From Deltaproteobacteria bacterium (lineage in GTDB: Bacteria; Desulfobacterota; Dissulfuribacteria; Dissulfuribacterales; QOAL01), in assembly GCA_026988585.1 (NCBI GenBank), contig JALSKY010000073.1, forward strand, positions 1-20,802: a stretch of 20,802 nucleotides of DNA, read 5' to 3'. The translations under genes were made by a program, and so were the position numbers. Positions 1 through 7,652 of this stretch are shown piece by piece (position 1 is the stretch's first letter; every line of letters begins with the position of its first letter). The notes beneath the pieces were generated by a model. That model was not told the DNA's origin, ran no database searches, and saw only the letters and a list, made by a program, of their open reading frames with translations.

Positions 1-662
1 CCCAGTTCCTTCTCAATAAGAGTTCTGGCTTCATCAGATGAAAAGAACAGGCTGGAATTCCAGGGAGATTCCTTGCCAATAGGCATAAACTCTATAAAGC
101 GCATCTGCACAGGATATTTCAACACAAGCCCAGCCAACTTCGGTATCTCAGATTCATTTCTTCCCTTTAACATAACGGCATTGAGCTTCAAGGGATGAAA
201 TCCCAGCTCTATGCATCGCCGAATCCCCTGCCATACCCTGTGAAACTGATCCTTGCCGGATAATTTGGCAAACAGTTCAGAATCCAGTGAATCCAGGCTG
301 ATATTCAAGTGCCTCAAACCCAGCCTGTAGAGATCATCAGCAAGTTCAGGAAGGAGCGTACCATTGGTGGTTATACAGAGCTTCTCCAAGCCGGGGATCG
401 CGATTATCTCCTGAACCAACGCCAGGATATCCCGTCTCACCAGGGGCTCTCCACCGGTAAGGCGCACCTTTTTTATGCCAAGAGATGTAAGCACCTTCAG
501 GAGAGAGATGATCTCCTCATAAGAAAGAACCTCATCATGGGGTATCCAGTTGAATCTGCTCTGGGGCATACAGTAAAAACAGCGAAGATTGCACCTGTCT
601 GTGACAGATAGCCTCAAATAAGTAAGCACCCTCCCATGGCTGTCCTTCAATTCTCTCTTCAT
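1..662 (-). CDS. moaA: GTP 3',8-cyclase MoaA, N-terminal part (cut by window edge)
   Basis: Radical-SAM enzyme of the first step of molybdenum cofactor synthesis, which with MoaC turns GTP into cyclic pyranopterin monophosphate. I translated it directly; the frame is open from the ATG at 662-660 to the left edge, giving about 220 of the usual 320-340 residues. The N-terminal CxxxCxxC cluster motif is present (C24, C28, C31 in DRCNLRCFYCMP), followed by the LTGGEPLVR glycine/glutamate motif near residue 70 and NISLDSL near residue 120, both typical of MoaA. The C-terminal part with the second Fe-S cluster and the terminal GG lies outside the window. It starts 30 bases after the murA stop and may be co-transcribed with it. 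No strong Shine-Dalgarno precedes the ATG. Confidence 0.93.
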   Translation of the reverse strand, partial: MKRELKDSHGRVLTYLRLSVTDRCNLRCFYCMPQSRFNWIPHDEVLSYEEIISLLKVLTSLGIKKVRLTGGEPLVRRDILALVQEIIAIPGLEKLCITTNGTLLPELADDLYRLGLRHLNISLDSLDSELFAKLSGKDQFHRVWQGIRRCIELGFHPLKLNAVMLKGRNESEIPKLAGLVLKYPVQMRFIEFMPIGKESPWNSSLFFSSDEARTLIEKEL

Positions 663-692
663 CTTCGACAATTGGCTATCCCTTCAATATAA

Positions 693-1961
693 TCAGACCT
701 GTTGCTGCTCCATACGTCTGATCCTTGCCCCGACAGAGGCGAGTTTCTCTTCCATATTCTCGTAACCCCTGTCCAGGTGGAAGAGCTGGGTGACAGTGGT
801 AGTGCCTTTTGCTGCCAGCCCTGCAAGCACCAGGGATGCGCTGGCCCTTAGATCAGTCGCCTGCACAGGGGCCCCCTGGAGCCTTTTTACCCCTTTGACT
901 ATGGCACTCTGGCCCTTGATACGAATATCTGCACCAAGTCTCCTGAGTTCAGCCACATGCATGAAGCGGTTTTCAAAAATGGTCTCGGTTATAACGCTGA
1001 GACCCGAGGCAACAGACATCATGACCATGGCCTGGGCCTGAAGATCAGTTGGAAAACCGGGATATGGCTGGGTGGTGATATCGATACTGTTTATCCTGCC
1101 CCTCTTTCTCACCTGGATGGCACTGTTATCAACATCTATATCCAGGCCTGCCAAACGCAATTTGCCTATAACCGTTTCGAGATATTCCGGATTTACCTGG
1201 TCAACCACCAGCTCTCCCCCAGTAACAGCTGGGGCCATCAGATATGTCCCTGCCTCGATGCGGTCCGGAATGGTCCTGAAGGATACAGGATTCAAGGAAC
1301 TCACCCCATCAATGACCAACTTTTCACTGCCAAGCCCATGGATCTGCCCCCCCATTTGATTGAGCATCTCTCCAAGGGCTACAATTTCCGGTTCCCTTGC
1401 TGCATTTTCAAGGACTGTCCTTCCCCTGGCTGTCACTGCCGCCATCATCAGATTCTCTGTGCCAGTAACCGAGGGGATGTCAAAGAATATGTGAGCACCC
1501 TTGAGCCTGGATGCCCTTGCCTCTACAAATCCCTTTTCCAGCTTGAGTCTGGCACCCATAGCCTCAAGACCCTTAAGATGAAAATCTATGGGCCTGGCTC
1601 CAATTGCACAACCTCCCGGCAAGGCTACACGGGCCCTGCCAAGACGGGCAACAAGGGGCCCGAGTACCAGTACAGAGGCACGCATCCTGTTCACCAGATC
1701 ATAAGGTGCAACACAACTTTCAATGCTGTCTGTATCGATGACAATTGAATCGGCCTCTTTCCAGGAGACCCAGCATCCAAGAGATGTCAAGAGCTCCAGG
1801 AACAGCTTCACATCATCAAGGCGCGGTACATTGTCAAGACGAAAAGAGCCGCCTCCTGCCAATATGGTAGCTGCAAGCATAGGCAGCGCTGCGTTTTTCG
1901 CACCGCTGATGGATATTTTACCTTTCAGGGGGACTCCCCCCTCGATCTCAAGATAAGCCAT
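693..1961 (-). CDS. murA: UDP-N-acetylglucosamine 1-carboxyvinyltransferase MurA
   Basis: Cytoplasmic enzyme of the first committed step of peptidoglycan synthesis; it transfers enolpyruvate from PEP to UDP-GlcNAc. The product has 422 residues, the normal MurA length. Visible signatures are the substrate-binding K22-N23 in SGAKNAALP, the RMRAS segment near residue 92, and the flexible loop PGGCAIGARPID with the catalytic cysteine at C118 (Cys115 in E. coli), so this is the fosfomycin-sensitive Cys form. The ATG at 1961-1959 has no good Shine-Dalgarno; the sequence before it is AT-rich. It lies only 25 bases past the U-tract of a strong terminator, so its transcription start is unclear. moaA follows closely. 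Confidence 0.97.
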   Translation of the reverse strand: MAYLEIEGGVPLKGKISISGAKNAALPMLAATILAGGGSFRLDNVPRLDDVKLFLELLTSLGCWVSWKEADSIVIDTDSIESCVAPYDLVNRMRASVLVLGPLVARLGRARVALPGGCAIGARPIDFHLKGLEAMGARLKLEKGFVEARASRLKGAHIFFDIPSVTGTENLMMAAVTARGRTVLENAAREPEIVALGEMLNQMGGQIHGLGSEKLVIDGVSSLNPVSFRTIPDRIEAGTYLMAPAVTGGELVVDQVNPEYLETVIGKLRLAGLDIDVDNSAIQVRKRGRINSIDITTQPYPGFPTDLQAQAMVMMSVASGLSVITETIFENRFMHVAELRRLGADIRIKGQSAIVKGVKRLQGAPVQATDLRASASLVLAGLAAKGTTTVTQLFHLDRGYENMEEKLASVGARIRRMEQQQV

Positions 1962-1986
1962 TACATAAAATTAAATTGGAGAACAG

Positions 1987-2028
1987 AAAAAAAGCAAGGA
2001 CGACTTCTAAAACCAGAGTCGCCCTTGC
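1987..2028 (-). terminator. Rho-independent terminator between secDF and murA
   Basis: On the minus strand there is a 12-base-pair stem with one imperfect pair: plus-strand arms 1994-2005 and 2017-2028, with an 11-base loop. It is followed directly by seven T residues (A-tract 1987-1993 on the plus strand). This is a textbook intrinsic terminator for transcripts arriving from secDF. The U-tract ends about 25 bases before the murA start codon, so it could also act as an attenuator of murA. Confidence 0.85.
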
Positions 2029-2053
2029 CAGAATAATTCTTTAAGGTTTTATC

Positions 2054-2139
2054 AAAAAGGCCCCTCATCCAAAGAAAATTTTCCCTGAACTCACATCCTC
2101 GGCAAACTTTGAGCGGCCTTATCCGGGTCGAATGCCCGG
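2054..2139 (-). ncRNA. Candidate structured RNA or 3'UTR element after secDF
   Basis: Two consecutive dyads lie on the minus strand just after the secDF stop. The first is a 5-bp GC stem (plus arms 2123-2127 and 2135-2139). The second is a longer arm pair, AAGGCCGCTC with GAGGGGCCTT (plus 2111-2120 and 2057-2066, one G/G mismatch), enclosing about 44 nt and running into a run of T. The enclosed part contains the perfect palindrome GAAAATTTTC (2074-2083). The closing stem plus U-run looks like a terminator with a large loop. No ORF with a plausible start covers it. It may be only a secDF 3'UTR or a dispersed repeat; an RNA function is inference. Confidence 0.35.
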
Positions 2140-2154
2140 CAATCTCGGCATAAA

Positions 2155-4728
2155 TTATCTCGGAACCTGTCCCTTGTGCCAGAGATAAACAATAGGGCTT
2201 GCCACAAAAACAGATGAATAGGTACCAACTATGATGCCAAGCATCAACGCAAAGGCAAAATCGTGTATAACCACTCCACCAAAGATAAAGAGGCTCATAA
2301 CCACGAAGAGCGTGGTCAGGGAGGTGATGATGGTACGGCTCAACATCTGGTTGACACTCATGTTGATAATCTCGGCAAAACTCTTCTTCCTGTATTTTCT
2401 CAGGTTCTCCCGGATCCTGTCAAATACCACCACTGTATCCGTCAAGGAATAACCGGCAACAGTGAGCAGGGCAGTAACCAGCAGCAGGGATATCTCCATG
2501 TTCAGCAGATAGAAAATACCGAGGATTGCAAGCACATCATGGAAGGTTGCAGCTGCAGCAGCCACGCCAAAACTGAGATTGAAACGGAAGGCCAGATAGC
2601 CGATTATACCAGCAAGAGAGATAGCAATGGCAATGATAGCCTTCTGCCTCAACTCCTTGCTGATGGTAGAGCCGATTTCCGTCTTGCTCTCAAGGAGAAA
2701 CCTGTGTTCTGGCAACCCCTTTTCAAGGGCATCGGTTATCTGCTTGGCCACATCTCCTACTGTCTCAACCTCCTCTTTTATCCTGACAATCAGCACATGC
2801 TCACCAGGTACCTCCTGAAGGGCATACCCCTTAAGTCCTTCCATCTCCAGGGCATCCCTGACCTTCTGGAGCTCAAAGGGCTTATCCGCCTTGAACTGGA
2901 CCATAGTGCCACCGGCAAAATCTACACCGAGATTGGCTGCCCCACGGTTTATCTGAACAAAGGCAACCAGGCCGAGAATCACAAGGAGAGTCGAGATGGA
3001 GAGGGCTATTTTCCTTTTGCCGATGAAATCGAAATTTGTCTCTCCAAGGATCTGCATGAACTTCAGGTCCTTGATTGCCCTTTTTAGTATCAACCAGTCA
3101 TATACCCACCTGCTTGCGTAGATGGCTGTAAAAAGGTTGATGATGATTCCTGCAGAAAGGGTGACGGCAAAACCCTTGATGGGTCCAGTACCGAAGAGGA
3201 AAAGGGCCAGGGCAGTAATCAGTGTGGTGACATGGGCATCCACAATGGTCCAGAATGCCTTGTCATATCCACCGTCTATAAAGGCCTTGAGCGGTTTCCC
3301 AAGGGCCTTTTCCTCTCGCATTCGTTCAAAAATCAAGACATTGGAGTCAACCCCCATACCTATGGTCAATATGATACCTGCGATACCGGGAAGGGTGAGG
3401 GTTGCATGAAACAGGGCCAGTACCGCCATGAGAAACAGCAGATTCAGCATTATCGCTATATCTGCTATGACGCCAGAGAGCCTGTAATAGATAATCATGA
3501 AGATCATGACGAAACATGCACCCAGCACACCGGACAACAGGCCCTTCTGTATCGAATCTTGCCCAAGGGATGGACCGACCGTTACGTTCTGGATGATCTT
3601 GACAGGTGCAGGCAGTGCACCAGCCCTAAGCACGATAGCCAGATCAGAGGCCTCCTCATGTGTGAAGGAACCGGTTATCTGTGCTGATCCTCCAGAGATC
3701 TTCTCTCTTATGACCGGGGCCGAACGGACAACACCATCCAGTACAATTGCCAGCCGCTTCCCTACGTTCTCTGCAGTTATCTTTTCAAAGAGCTTACCGC
3801 CCCTGTCTGTGAATTGAAGACTTACATAGGGTTCATTATAGGTTCCCCCGATTCTGACATGAGCAGTCTTCACCGCTTCTCCTGTCATCAGGGTCTTATC
3901 CTTGAGCAGAATTGGCCGTGTAATAACTCTCCTGGTCTTGGGGTCAGTGTCCTTCAGGAAATAGATTCTGTCTCCCTGGGGAATCTGCCCTTTCAATACA
4001 GCATTCAAGGTTTCAGCATCATGATGAGCAGGAAGTCTGCCGCTCTCAATAGCCTTTCTGATAAGGGCATGAAGATCAATGGCTACATCATCATCAACAA
4101 GTTTGAATTCCAGTTGTGCTGTCTGGCCAATGAGCTTCAGTGCCCTTTCAGGATCCTTGACACCTGGAAGCTGCACCACGATCTGATCCTCTCCCTGCCG
4201 GATGATCACAGGCTCTGCCACACCGAACTGGTCTATCCTGTTTCTTATGATCTCCAGGGACTGTTCCACAGCGTGCTCCCGGATAAAATTCTCCTCATCC
4301 GGCGAAAGGGTGAGCACCAATACTGGGAAACGGGCATCCTCATCTACAGATTTTATGGTAAGATTGGGAAAATCCTTCTGCAAAATCTCCTTGACTTTCT
4401 CAAGAGCATTCCTGTTGGGTATGGCAAGGACTATTTCATCAGGCCTTTCCGCCTTTTTTCTGACCACCGTTATCTTCTTGTCTTTGAGCACATCCTTCAG
4501 GTCTTCTGCATAGAGTTGAGCCGCATTTCTGACTGCCTGGTCAACGTCCACCTTCAGAATGAGGTGCATGCCGCCTTGAAGATCGAGCCCAAGCTTCAAC
4601 CCGTCTGCAGGCAGATATTTCTTGATCCCCTGCGGCATGTTGGGATAGAAGGATGGCAGTACCAACAGAACGGAGAGCACGGTAAGAACTGATAGAAAGA
4701 AAAATTTCCACTTCAGCGAATTGGTCAT
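2155..4728 (-). CDS. secDF: Fused protein-export membrane protein SecDF
   Basis: Proton-driven accessory subunits of the Sec translocon that help pull preproteins to the outside of the inner membrane. One uninterrupted 857-residue frame carries both partners. The SecD part (about 1-550) has an N-terminal membrane segment, GLDLQGGMHL (47-56), a large periplasmic P1 region, and GMGVDSNVLIFERMREE with D461. The SecF part (about 565-857) has GVDFAGGT (601-608), a second periplasmic region, and SLTDTVVVFDRIRE with D764. Both families' RND-type transmembrane bundles are present. The linker near 548-568 is short and charged. The ATG at 4728 has AGGAG about ten bases upstream. yajC is not adjacent. 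Many relatives have separate secD and secF. Confidence 0.96.
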   Translation of the reverse strand: MTNSLKWKFFFLSVLTVLSVLLVLPSFYPNMPQGIKKYLPADGLKLGLDLQGGMHLILKVDVDQAVRNAAQLYAEDLKDVLKDKKITVVRKKAERPDEIVLAIPNRNALEKVKEILQKDFPNLTIKSVDEDARFPVLVLTLSPDEENFIREHAVEQSLEIIRNRIDQFGVAEPVIIRQGEDQIVVQLPGVKDPERALKLIGQTAQLEFKLVDDDVAIDLHALIRKAIESGRLPAHHDAETLNAVLKGQIPQGDRIYFLKDTDPKTRRVITRPILLKDKTLMTGEAVKTAHVRIGGTYNEPYVSLQFTDRGGKLFEKITAENVGKRLAIVLDGVVRSAPVIREKISGGSAQITGSFTHEEASDLAIVLRAGALPAPVKIIQNVTVGPSLGQDSIQKGLLSGVLGACFVMIFMIIYYRLSGVIADIAIMLNLLFLMAVLALFHATLTLPGIAGIILTIGMGVDSNVLIFERMREEKALGKPLKAFIDGGYDKAFWTIVDAHVTTLITALALFLFGTGPIKGFAVTLSAGIIINLFTAIYASRWVYDWLILKRAIKDLKFMQILGETNFDFIGKRKIALSISTLLVILGLVAFVQINRGAANLGVDFAGGTMVQFKADKPFELQKVRDALEMEGLKGYALQEVPGEHVLIVRIKEEVETVGDVAKQITDALEKGLPEHRFLLESKTEIGSTISKELRQKAIIAIAISLAGIIGYLAFRFNLSFGVAAAAATFHDVLAILGIFYLLNMEISLLLVTALLTVAGYSLTDTVVVFDRIRENLRKYRKKSFAEIINMSVNQMLSRTIITSLTTLFVVMSLFIFGGVVIHDFAFALMLGIIVGTYSSVFVASPIVYLWHKGQVPR

Positions 4729-4864
4729 AACCTTAGAACTCCTGTCTCATCAAATGTTCTCAAGCCCCAAGATTTGAGCACAATAGATGATCTATAGCAA
4801 TGGATAGCAAAAAAAATTTAGAAAACTTAACAAAAAAACATTGGATAAGGGAAGTTAAACCGGA
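4729..4864. other. nrdR-secDF intergenic region
   Basis: 136 bases, very A/T-rich on both strands, with long T runs on the minus strand and a direct repeat TTGCTAT about 10 bases apart. A weak extended -10-like TGCTATAGA lies on the minus strand but has no matching -35, so I do not call a promoter. I see no convincing terminator after nrdR. The region probably holds the secDF promoter. Confidence 0.3.
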
Positions 4865-5353
4865 TCAGCTCCTGCCATTTCCAGGCAAATCTTTCCTGTC
4901 ACTGCCCTTGATCAACTCCTGCAACTGGCTCATGAATTCCTGGAGATCCTTGAACTGCTTGTAAACCGAGGCAAAACGGACATATGCCACATCATCCCAC
5001 TCACGGAGACGCTCCATTACGCGTTCTCCTATTCTCCTGCTATCTATCTCCATCTCGCCCTGTTCCTGTATCTCTTTTTCAAGATCGCTCACGAAGGAGT
5101 CAATCTGTTCAATACTTACAGGACGCTTTTCGCAGGCCTTGAGGATGCCATCTATCACCTTTCTCCTGTCAAAGGGTTCTCGCCTCCCATCCTTTTTCAC
5201 CACCATCGGCTGAAACTCTTCTATACGTTCATAAGTGGTGAACCGCTCTTTACAGGCCAGACACTCCCTGCGCCGTCTAATGGCACGACCATCCCTTGTG
5301 GACCTGGAATCCACCACCTTGGTATCGCTGTGCTTGCAGAAGGGGCACCTCAT
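4865..5353 (-). CDS. nrdR: Transcriptional repressor NrdR
   Basis: Nucleotide-sensing repressor of ribonucleotide reductase genes. The 162-residue product has the N-terminal zinc ribbon MRCPFC...CLAC (C3, C6, C31, C34) followed by basic residues RAIRRRRE, then an ATP-cone domain (about 49-139) with VVKKDGRREPFDRRK, which binds ATP or dATP. I chose the ATG at 5353-5351 because the family begins M-x-CPFC; an in-frame start 29 codons upstream (5440) would extend deep into the dCMP deaminase gene with no similarity. The start lies one base after the dCMP deaminase stop, implying translational coupling. The C-terminal tail past the cone is polar and short. I did not find a clear NrdR box in the window. 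Confidence 0.95.
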   Translation of the reverse strand: MRCPFCKHSDTKVVDSRSTRDGRAIRRRRECLACKERFTTYERIEEFQPMVVKKDGRREPFDRRKVIDGILKACEKRPVSIEQIDSFVSDLEKEIQEQGEMEIDSRRIGERVMERLREWDDVAYVRFASVYKQFKDLQEFMSQLQELIKGSDRKDLPGNGRS

Positions 5354-5354
5354 T

Positions 5355-5834
5355 TCAAGCTCCCTGTTCCTCAACCTTGACAAGTTCCACCTCAGCCTCC
5401 TGGAGAAGTTGGGCTGAGAGCTCATCAGGATAACCTTCAAGGTAATAGATCCTGGTTATGCCTGCATTTATCAGCATCTTGGTGCAGATGACGCATGGAT
5501 GGTTTGTACAGTACAGGTGAGAACCCGCCACAGGAATTCCGTGAAAGGCTGCCTGAATAATAACATTCTGCTCTGCGTGAAGGGCCCTGCAAAGCTCATG
5601 TCGCTGGCCAGAGGGGATACCCAGTTTCTCCCTGAGACATCCTACTTCATAACAGTGTTTCATGCCTGCCGGGGCACCATTGTAACCAGTGGATAGAATA
5701 CGATGGTCCTTAACAAGAAGTGCCCCTACCTTTCTTCTCATGCAGGTGGATCTGCTGGCAACCAGTCTGGTAATGGACATGAAATACTCCTGCCATGATG
5801 GCCTTGGATCATGCCCGGTCACTGGTTTCAACAC
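5355..5834 (-). CDS. dCMP deaminase family protein (ComEB-like)
   Basis: Zinc enzyme expected to deaminate dCMP to dUMP, feeding thymidylate synthesis. The product has up to 159 residues. The zinc site is complete: HAE at 86-88, with H86 as ligand and E88 as proton shuttle, and PCVIC at 113-117. The family's RPSWQEYFM near residue 11 and TGYNGAP at 49-55 are also present. The longest frame starts with GTG at 5834, overlapping the glyA stop. AAGGAG sits too close to that codon, so the in-frame GTG at 5822-5820, about 11 bases past AAGGAG, is an alternative; both keep RPSW. It is tightly linked to glyA and nrdR. A ComE-type competence role is not supported here. Confidence 0.9.
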   Translation of the reverse strand: MLKPVTGHDPRPSWQEYFMSITRLVASRSTCMRRKVGALLVKDHRILSTGYNGAPAGMKHCYEVGCLREKLGIPSGQRHELCRALHAEQNVIIQAAFHGIPVAGSHLYCTNHPCVICTKMLINAGITRIYYLEGYPDELSAQLLQEAEVELVKVEEQGA

Positions 5835-7102
5835 TCCTTCACGGCCTGCTCATAGCGAATCAGCCGTTCCTGATAGAGGGGAAAATCATGGCAGAGTGCT
5901 TCTATCTTTTTTCCGATCTCAGGGATCAGCTCAGGTTGATCATAGTTAAGAAGAAGATCTGCTATATAGTTGGCTACCTCTTCTACCTGAGGCTCCTTCA
6001 AGCCCCGGGTAGTTATTGCAGGTGTGCCGATGCGGATCCCACTGGTAACCCTTGGAGGCCTTGGGTCATAGGGAATGGCATTCTTGTTCACCGTTATCCC
6101 TGCCTTCTCCAAAATCTCCTCAGCCTGGGCCCCGGTCAGATCCTTGTCGGACAGGTCCAAGAGTATCAAGTGGTTATCTGTACCGCCTGATACCAGGTTG
6201 AATCCCCTCTCCTTGAGTACCTCAGCAAGCCTTCTGGCATTGGCCACAACCTGCTGCGCATAGCTCTTGAAATCATCGGCCAGGGCCTCAGTAAAAGAGA
6301 CCGCTTTGGCAGCAATAACATGCATCAGGGGACCACCCTGGATTCCGGGGAATATCTGGCTGTCTATAAGTCTGGCAAATTTCTCGCGGGTAAGGATGAA
6401 GCCTCCACGGGGACCTCTCAGGGTCTTATGGGTTGTGGAGGTTACAAAGTCTGCAAAGGGTACAGGCGATGGATGTATCCCTGCTGCAACCAATCCGGCA
6501 ATATGAGCCATATCTACCATGAGATAGGCCCCGACCTCTTGGGCAATCTCACTGAATCTGGCGAAATCTATTGTACGTGGATATGCACTTGCGCCTGCAA
6601 CTATCATCTTCGGCCTGTGCTCTCGGGCAAGTTCTGCCACCTGATCGTAATCTATAAGCCCGGTCTCCCTGCCCACACCATAACTGACTATGTTATAGAA
6701 CCGGCCGGAAAAACTCACCTTGGCTCCGTGAGAGAGATGGCCTCCATGGGCAAGACTCATGGAAAGAATGGTATCCCCAGGATCGAGAACGGCAAAATAG
6801 ACAGCCATATTTGCCTGGCTCCCTGAGTGAGGCTGCACATTACAGTATTCAGATCCAAAAAGGGTATTGAGACGATCCTTGGCAAGCTGTTCAACCGTAT
6901 CCATGTTGACACACCCGCCATAATAGCGTTTGCCTGGATATCCCTCGGCATACTTGTTCATGAAGACACTGCCCTCAGCCTGCATCACTGCCTCGGACAC
7001 AAAATTTTCTGAGGCGATCATCTCCAGCTGCCCTGTCTGCCGCTGGATTTCCGCCTTTAGTGCCCTGAACACCTCCGGATCTGTCTTACACAACTCTTTC
7101 AC
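5828..7102 (-). CDS. glyA: Serine hydroxymethyltransferase GlyA
   Basis: Cytoplasmic PLP enzyme interconverting serine and glycine while charging tetrahydrofolate with a one-carbon unit. The 424 residues match the bacterial family. Seen directly: the N-terminal IASENFVS (29-36), PHSGSQAN (91-98), the PLP aspartate D197 in LMVDMAHIAGLVAAG, and the Schiff-base lysine K226 in TSTTHKTLRGPRGG. The start is GTG (7102-7100), supported by AGGAG seven bases upstream. An intrinsic terminator ends only about 34 bases upstream, so it begins a new unit glyA-dCMP deaminase-nrdR. The stop overlaps the next gene's first possible start. The grouping links one-carbon supply with dUMP production and ribonucleotide reductase control. 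Confidence 0.97.
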   Translation of the reverse strand: MKELCKTDPEVFRALKAEIQRQTGQLEMIASENFVSEAVMQAEGSVFMNKYAEGYPGKRYYGGCVNMDTVEQLAKDRLNTLFGSEYCNVQPHSGSQANMAVYFAVLDPGDTILSMSLAHGGHLSHGAKVSFSGRFYNIVSYGVGRETGLIDYDQVAELAREHRPKMIVAGASAYPRTIDFARFSEIAQEVGAYLMVDMAHIAGLVAAGIHPSPVPFADFVTSTTHKTLRGPRGGFILTREKFARLIDSQIFPGIQGGPLMHVIAAKAVSFTEALADDFKSYAQQVVANARRLAEVLKERGFNLVSGGTDNHLILLDLSDKDLTGAQAEEILEKAGITVNKNAIPYDPRPPRVTSGIRIGTPAITTRGLKEPQVEEVANYIADLLLNYDQPELIPEIGKKIEALCHDFPLYQERLIRYEQAVKEC

Positions 7103-7136
7103 TTTTTAACTCCTGTACTCACAACTACTTGCAACT

Positions 7137-7162
7137 AAAAAAGCCTGCCGAAAATAACAGGC
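7137..7162 (-). terminator. Rho-independent terminator after rpiB
   Basis: On the minus strand GCCTG pairs with CAGGC (plus arms 7158-7162 and 7143-7147; a T-G wobble would extend the stem), followed by six T residues (plus 7137-7142). It lies past the rpiB stop and would end the fab-rpiB transcript. The U-tract stops about 34 bases before the glyA GTG, leaving little room for a glyA promoter downstream of it. Confidence 0.6.
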
Positions 7163-7206
7163 GGAAACCAGTACCCTATATCCAAAAAAGATCGAAATTG
7201 GTCAGA

Positions 7207-7641
7207 TCACTTCTCCGCGGAAAACATACAGATCCTGCGATAGTGGCGATTCCCTTCAAACTCTGTTTGCAACCACTCCCGAACCATCTCCTTTGCCAAT
7301 CCGGACCCGATCACCCTGGCCCCCATGCAGAGAACGTTAGCATCATTATGGGCCCTGCTCATTCTTGCTGTGAAGATCTCATGGCACAGAGCGGCCCGGA
7401 TGCCACGATGCCTGTTGGCTGCCATGGACATACCAATTCCTGTACCGCATATCAGTATACCACGGTCCACCTCACCTGTTTCTATCTTTTCCACCACAAG
7501 AGATGCCTGAACAGGATAATCCACAGACTCTCTGCTGTGACAGCCTACATCCTGCAACTCGTGACCAAGCCCCTGGATGAAGGGGATCAACTCCTGTTTC
7601 AGGTCATAACCGCCGTGATCCGATCCAATGGCTATCTTCAT
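7207..7641 (-). CDS. rpiB: Ribose-5-phosphate isomerase B
   Basis: Pentose-phosphate isomerase interconverting ribose 5-phosphate and ribulose 5-phosphate. The 144 residues match the RpiB/LacAB family. Visible are IGSDHGGYDLK (5-15), the anion-hole motif CGTGIGMSMAANR with catalytic C65 (same number as in E. coli RpiB), and H98 in the RAHNDANVLCMGAR segment (97-109). The ATG at 7641 follows the fabF stop by 11 bases, so it is probably the last gene of the fab unit, ahead of a terminator. I recall the same fabF-rpiB-glyA neighbourhood from Geobacter-type genomes. A sugar isomerase other than ribose is possible for this fold but less likely in this context. Confidence 0.94.
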   Translation of the reverse strand: MKIAIGSDHGGYDLKQELIPFIQGLGHELQDVGCHSRESVDYPVQASLVVEKIETGEVDRGILICGTGIGMSMAANRHRGIRAALCHEIFTARMSRAHNDANVLCMGARVIGSGLAKEMVREWLQTEFEGNRHYRRICMFSAEK

Positions 7642-7652
7642 GGCATAAAGAC

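Noticed and set aside
957..1748. 263-codon plus-strand open frame opposite murA
   Set aside because: It lies entirely antisense to a clear murA, is rich in Cys/His/Pro of the kind produced by antisense reading, and resembles no known protein.
2121..2140. tRNA T-arm lookalike (CCGGG, 7-base loop, CCCGG)
   Set aside because: The loop is TCGAATG instead of the TTCRANY pattern, and no acceptor, D or anticodon arms can be built around it. It is kept only as a hairpin.
3814..4692. 292-codon plus-strand open frame opposite secDF
   Set aside because: Antisense shadow of the SecD coding region with no recognisable domain and no ribosome binding site.
5354..5440. Upstream extension of NrdR to 5440
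   Set aside because: The extra 29 residues overlap the dCMP deaminase 3' end and lack family similarity; NrdR proteins start at M-x-CPFC.
7103..7206. Glycine or folate-type riboswitch ahead of glyA
   Set aside because: The 104-base gap is mostly taken by a simple terminator; no conserved aptamer elements are visible.
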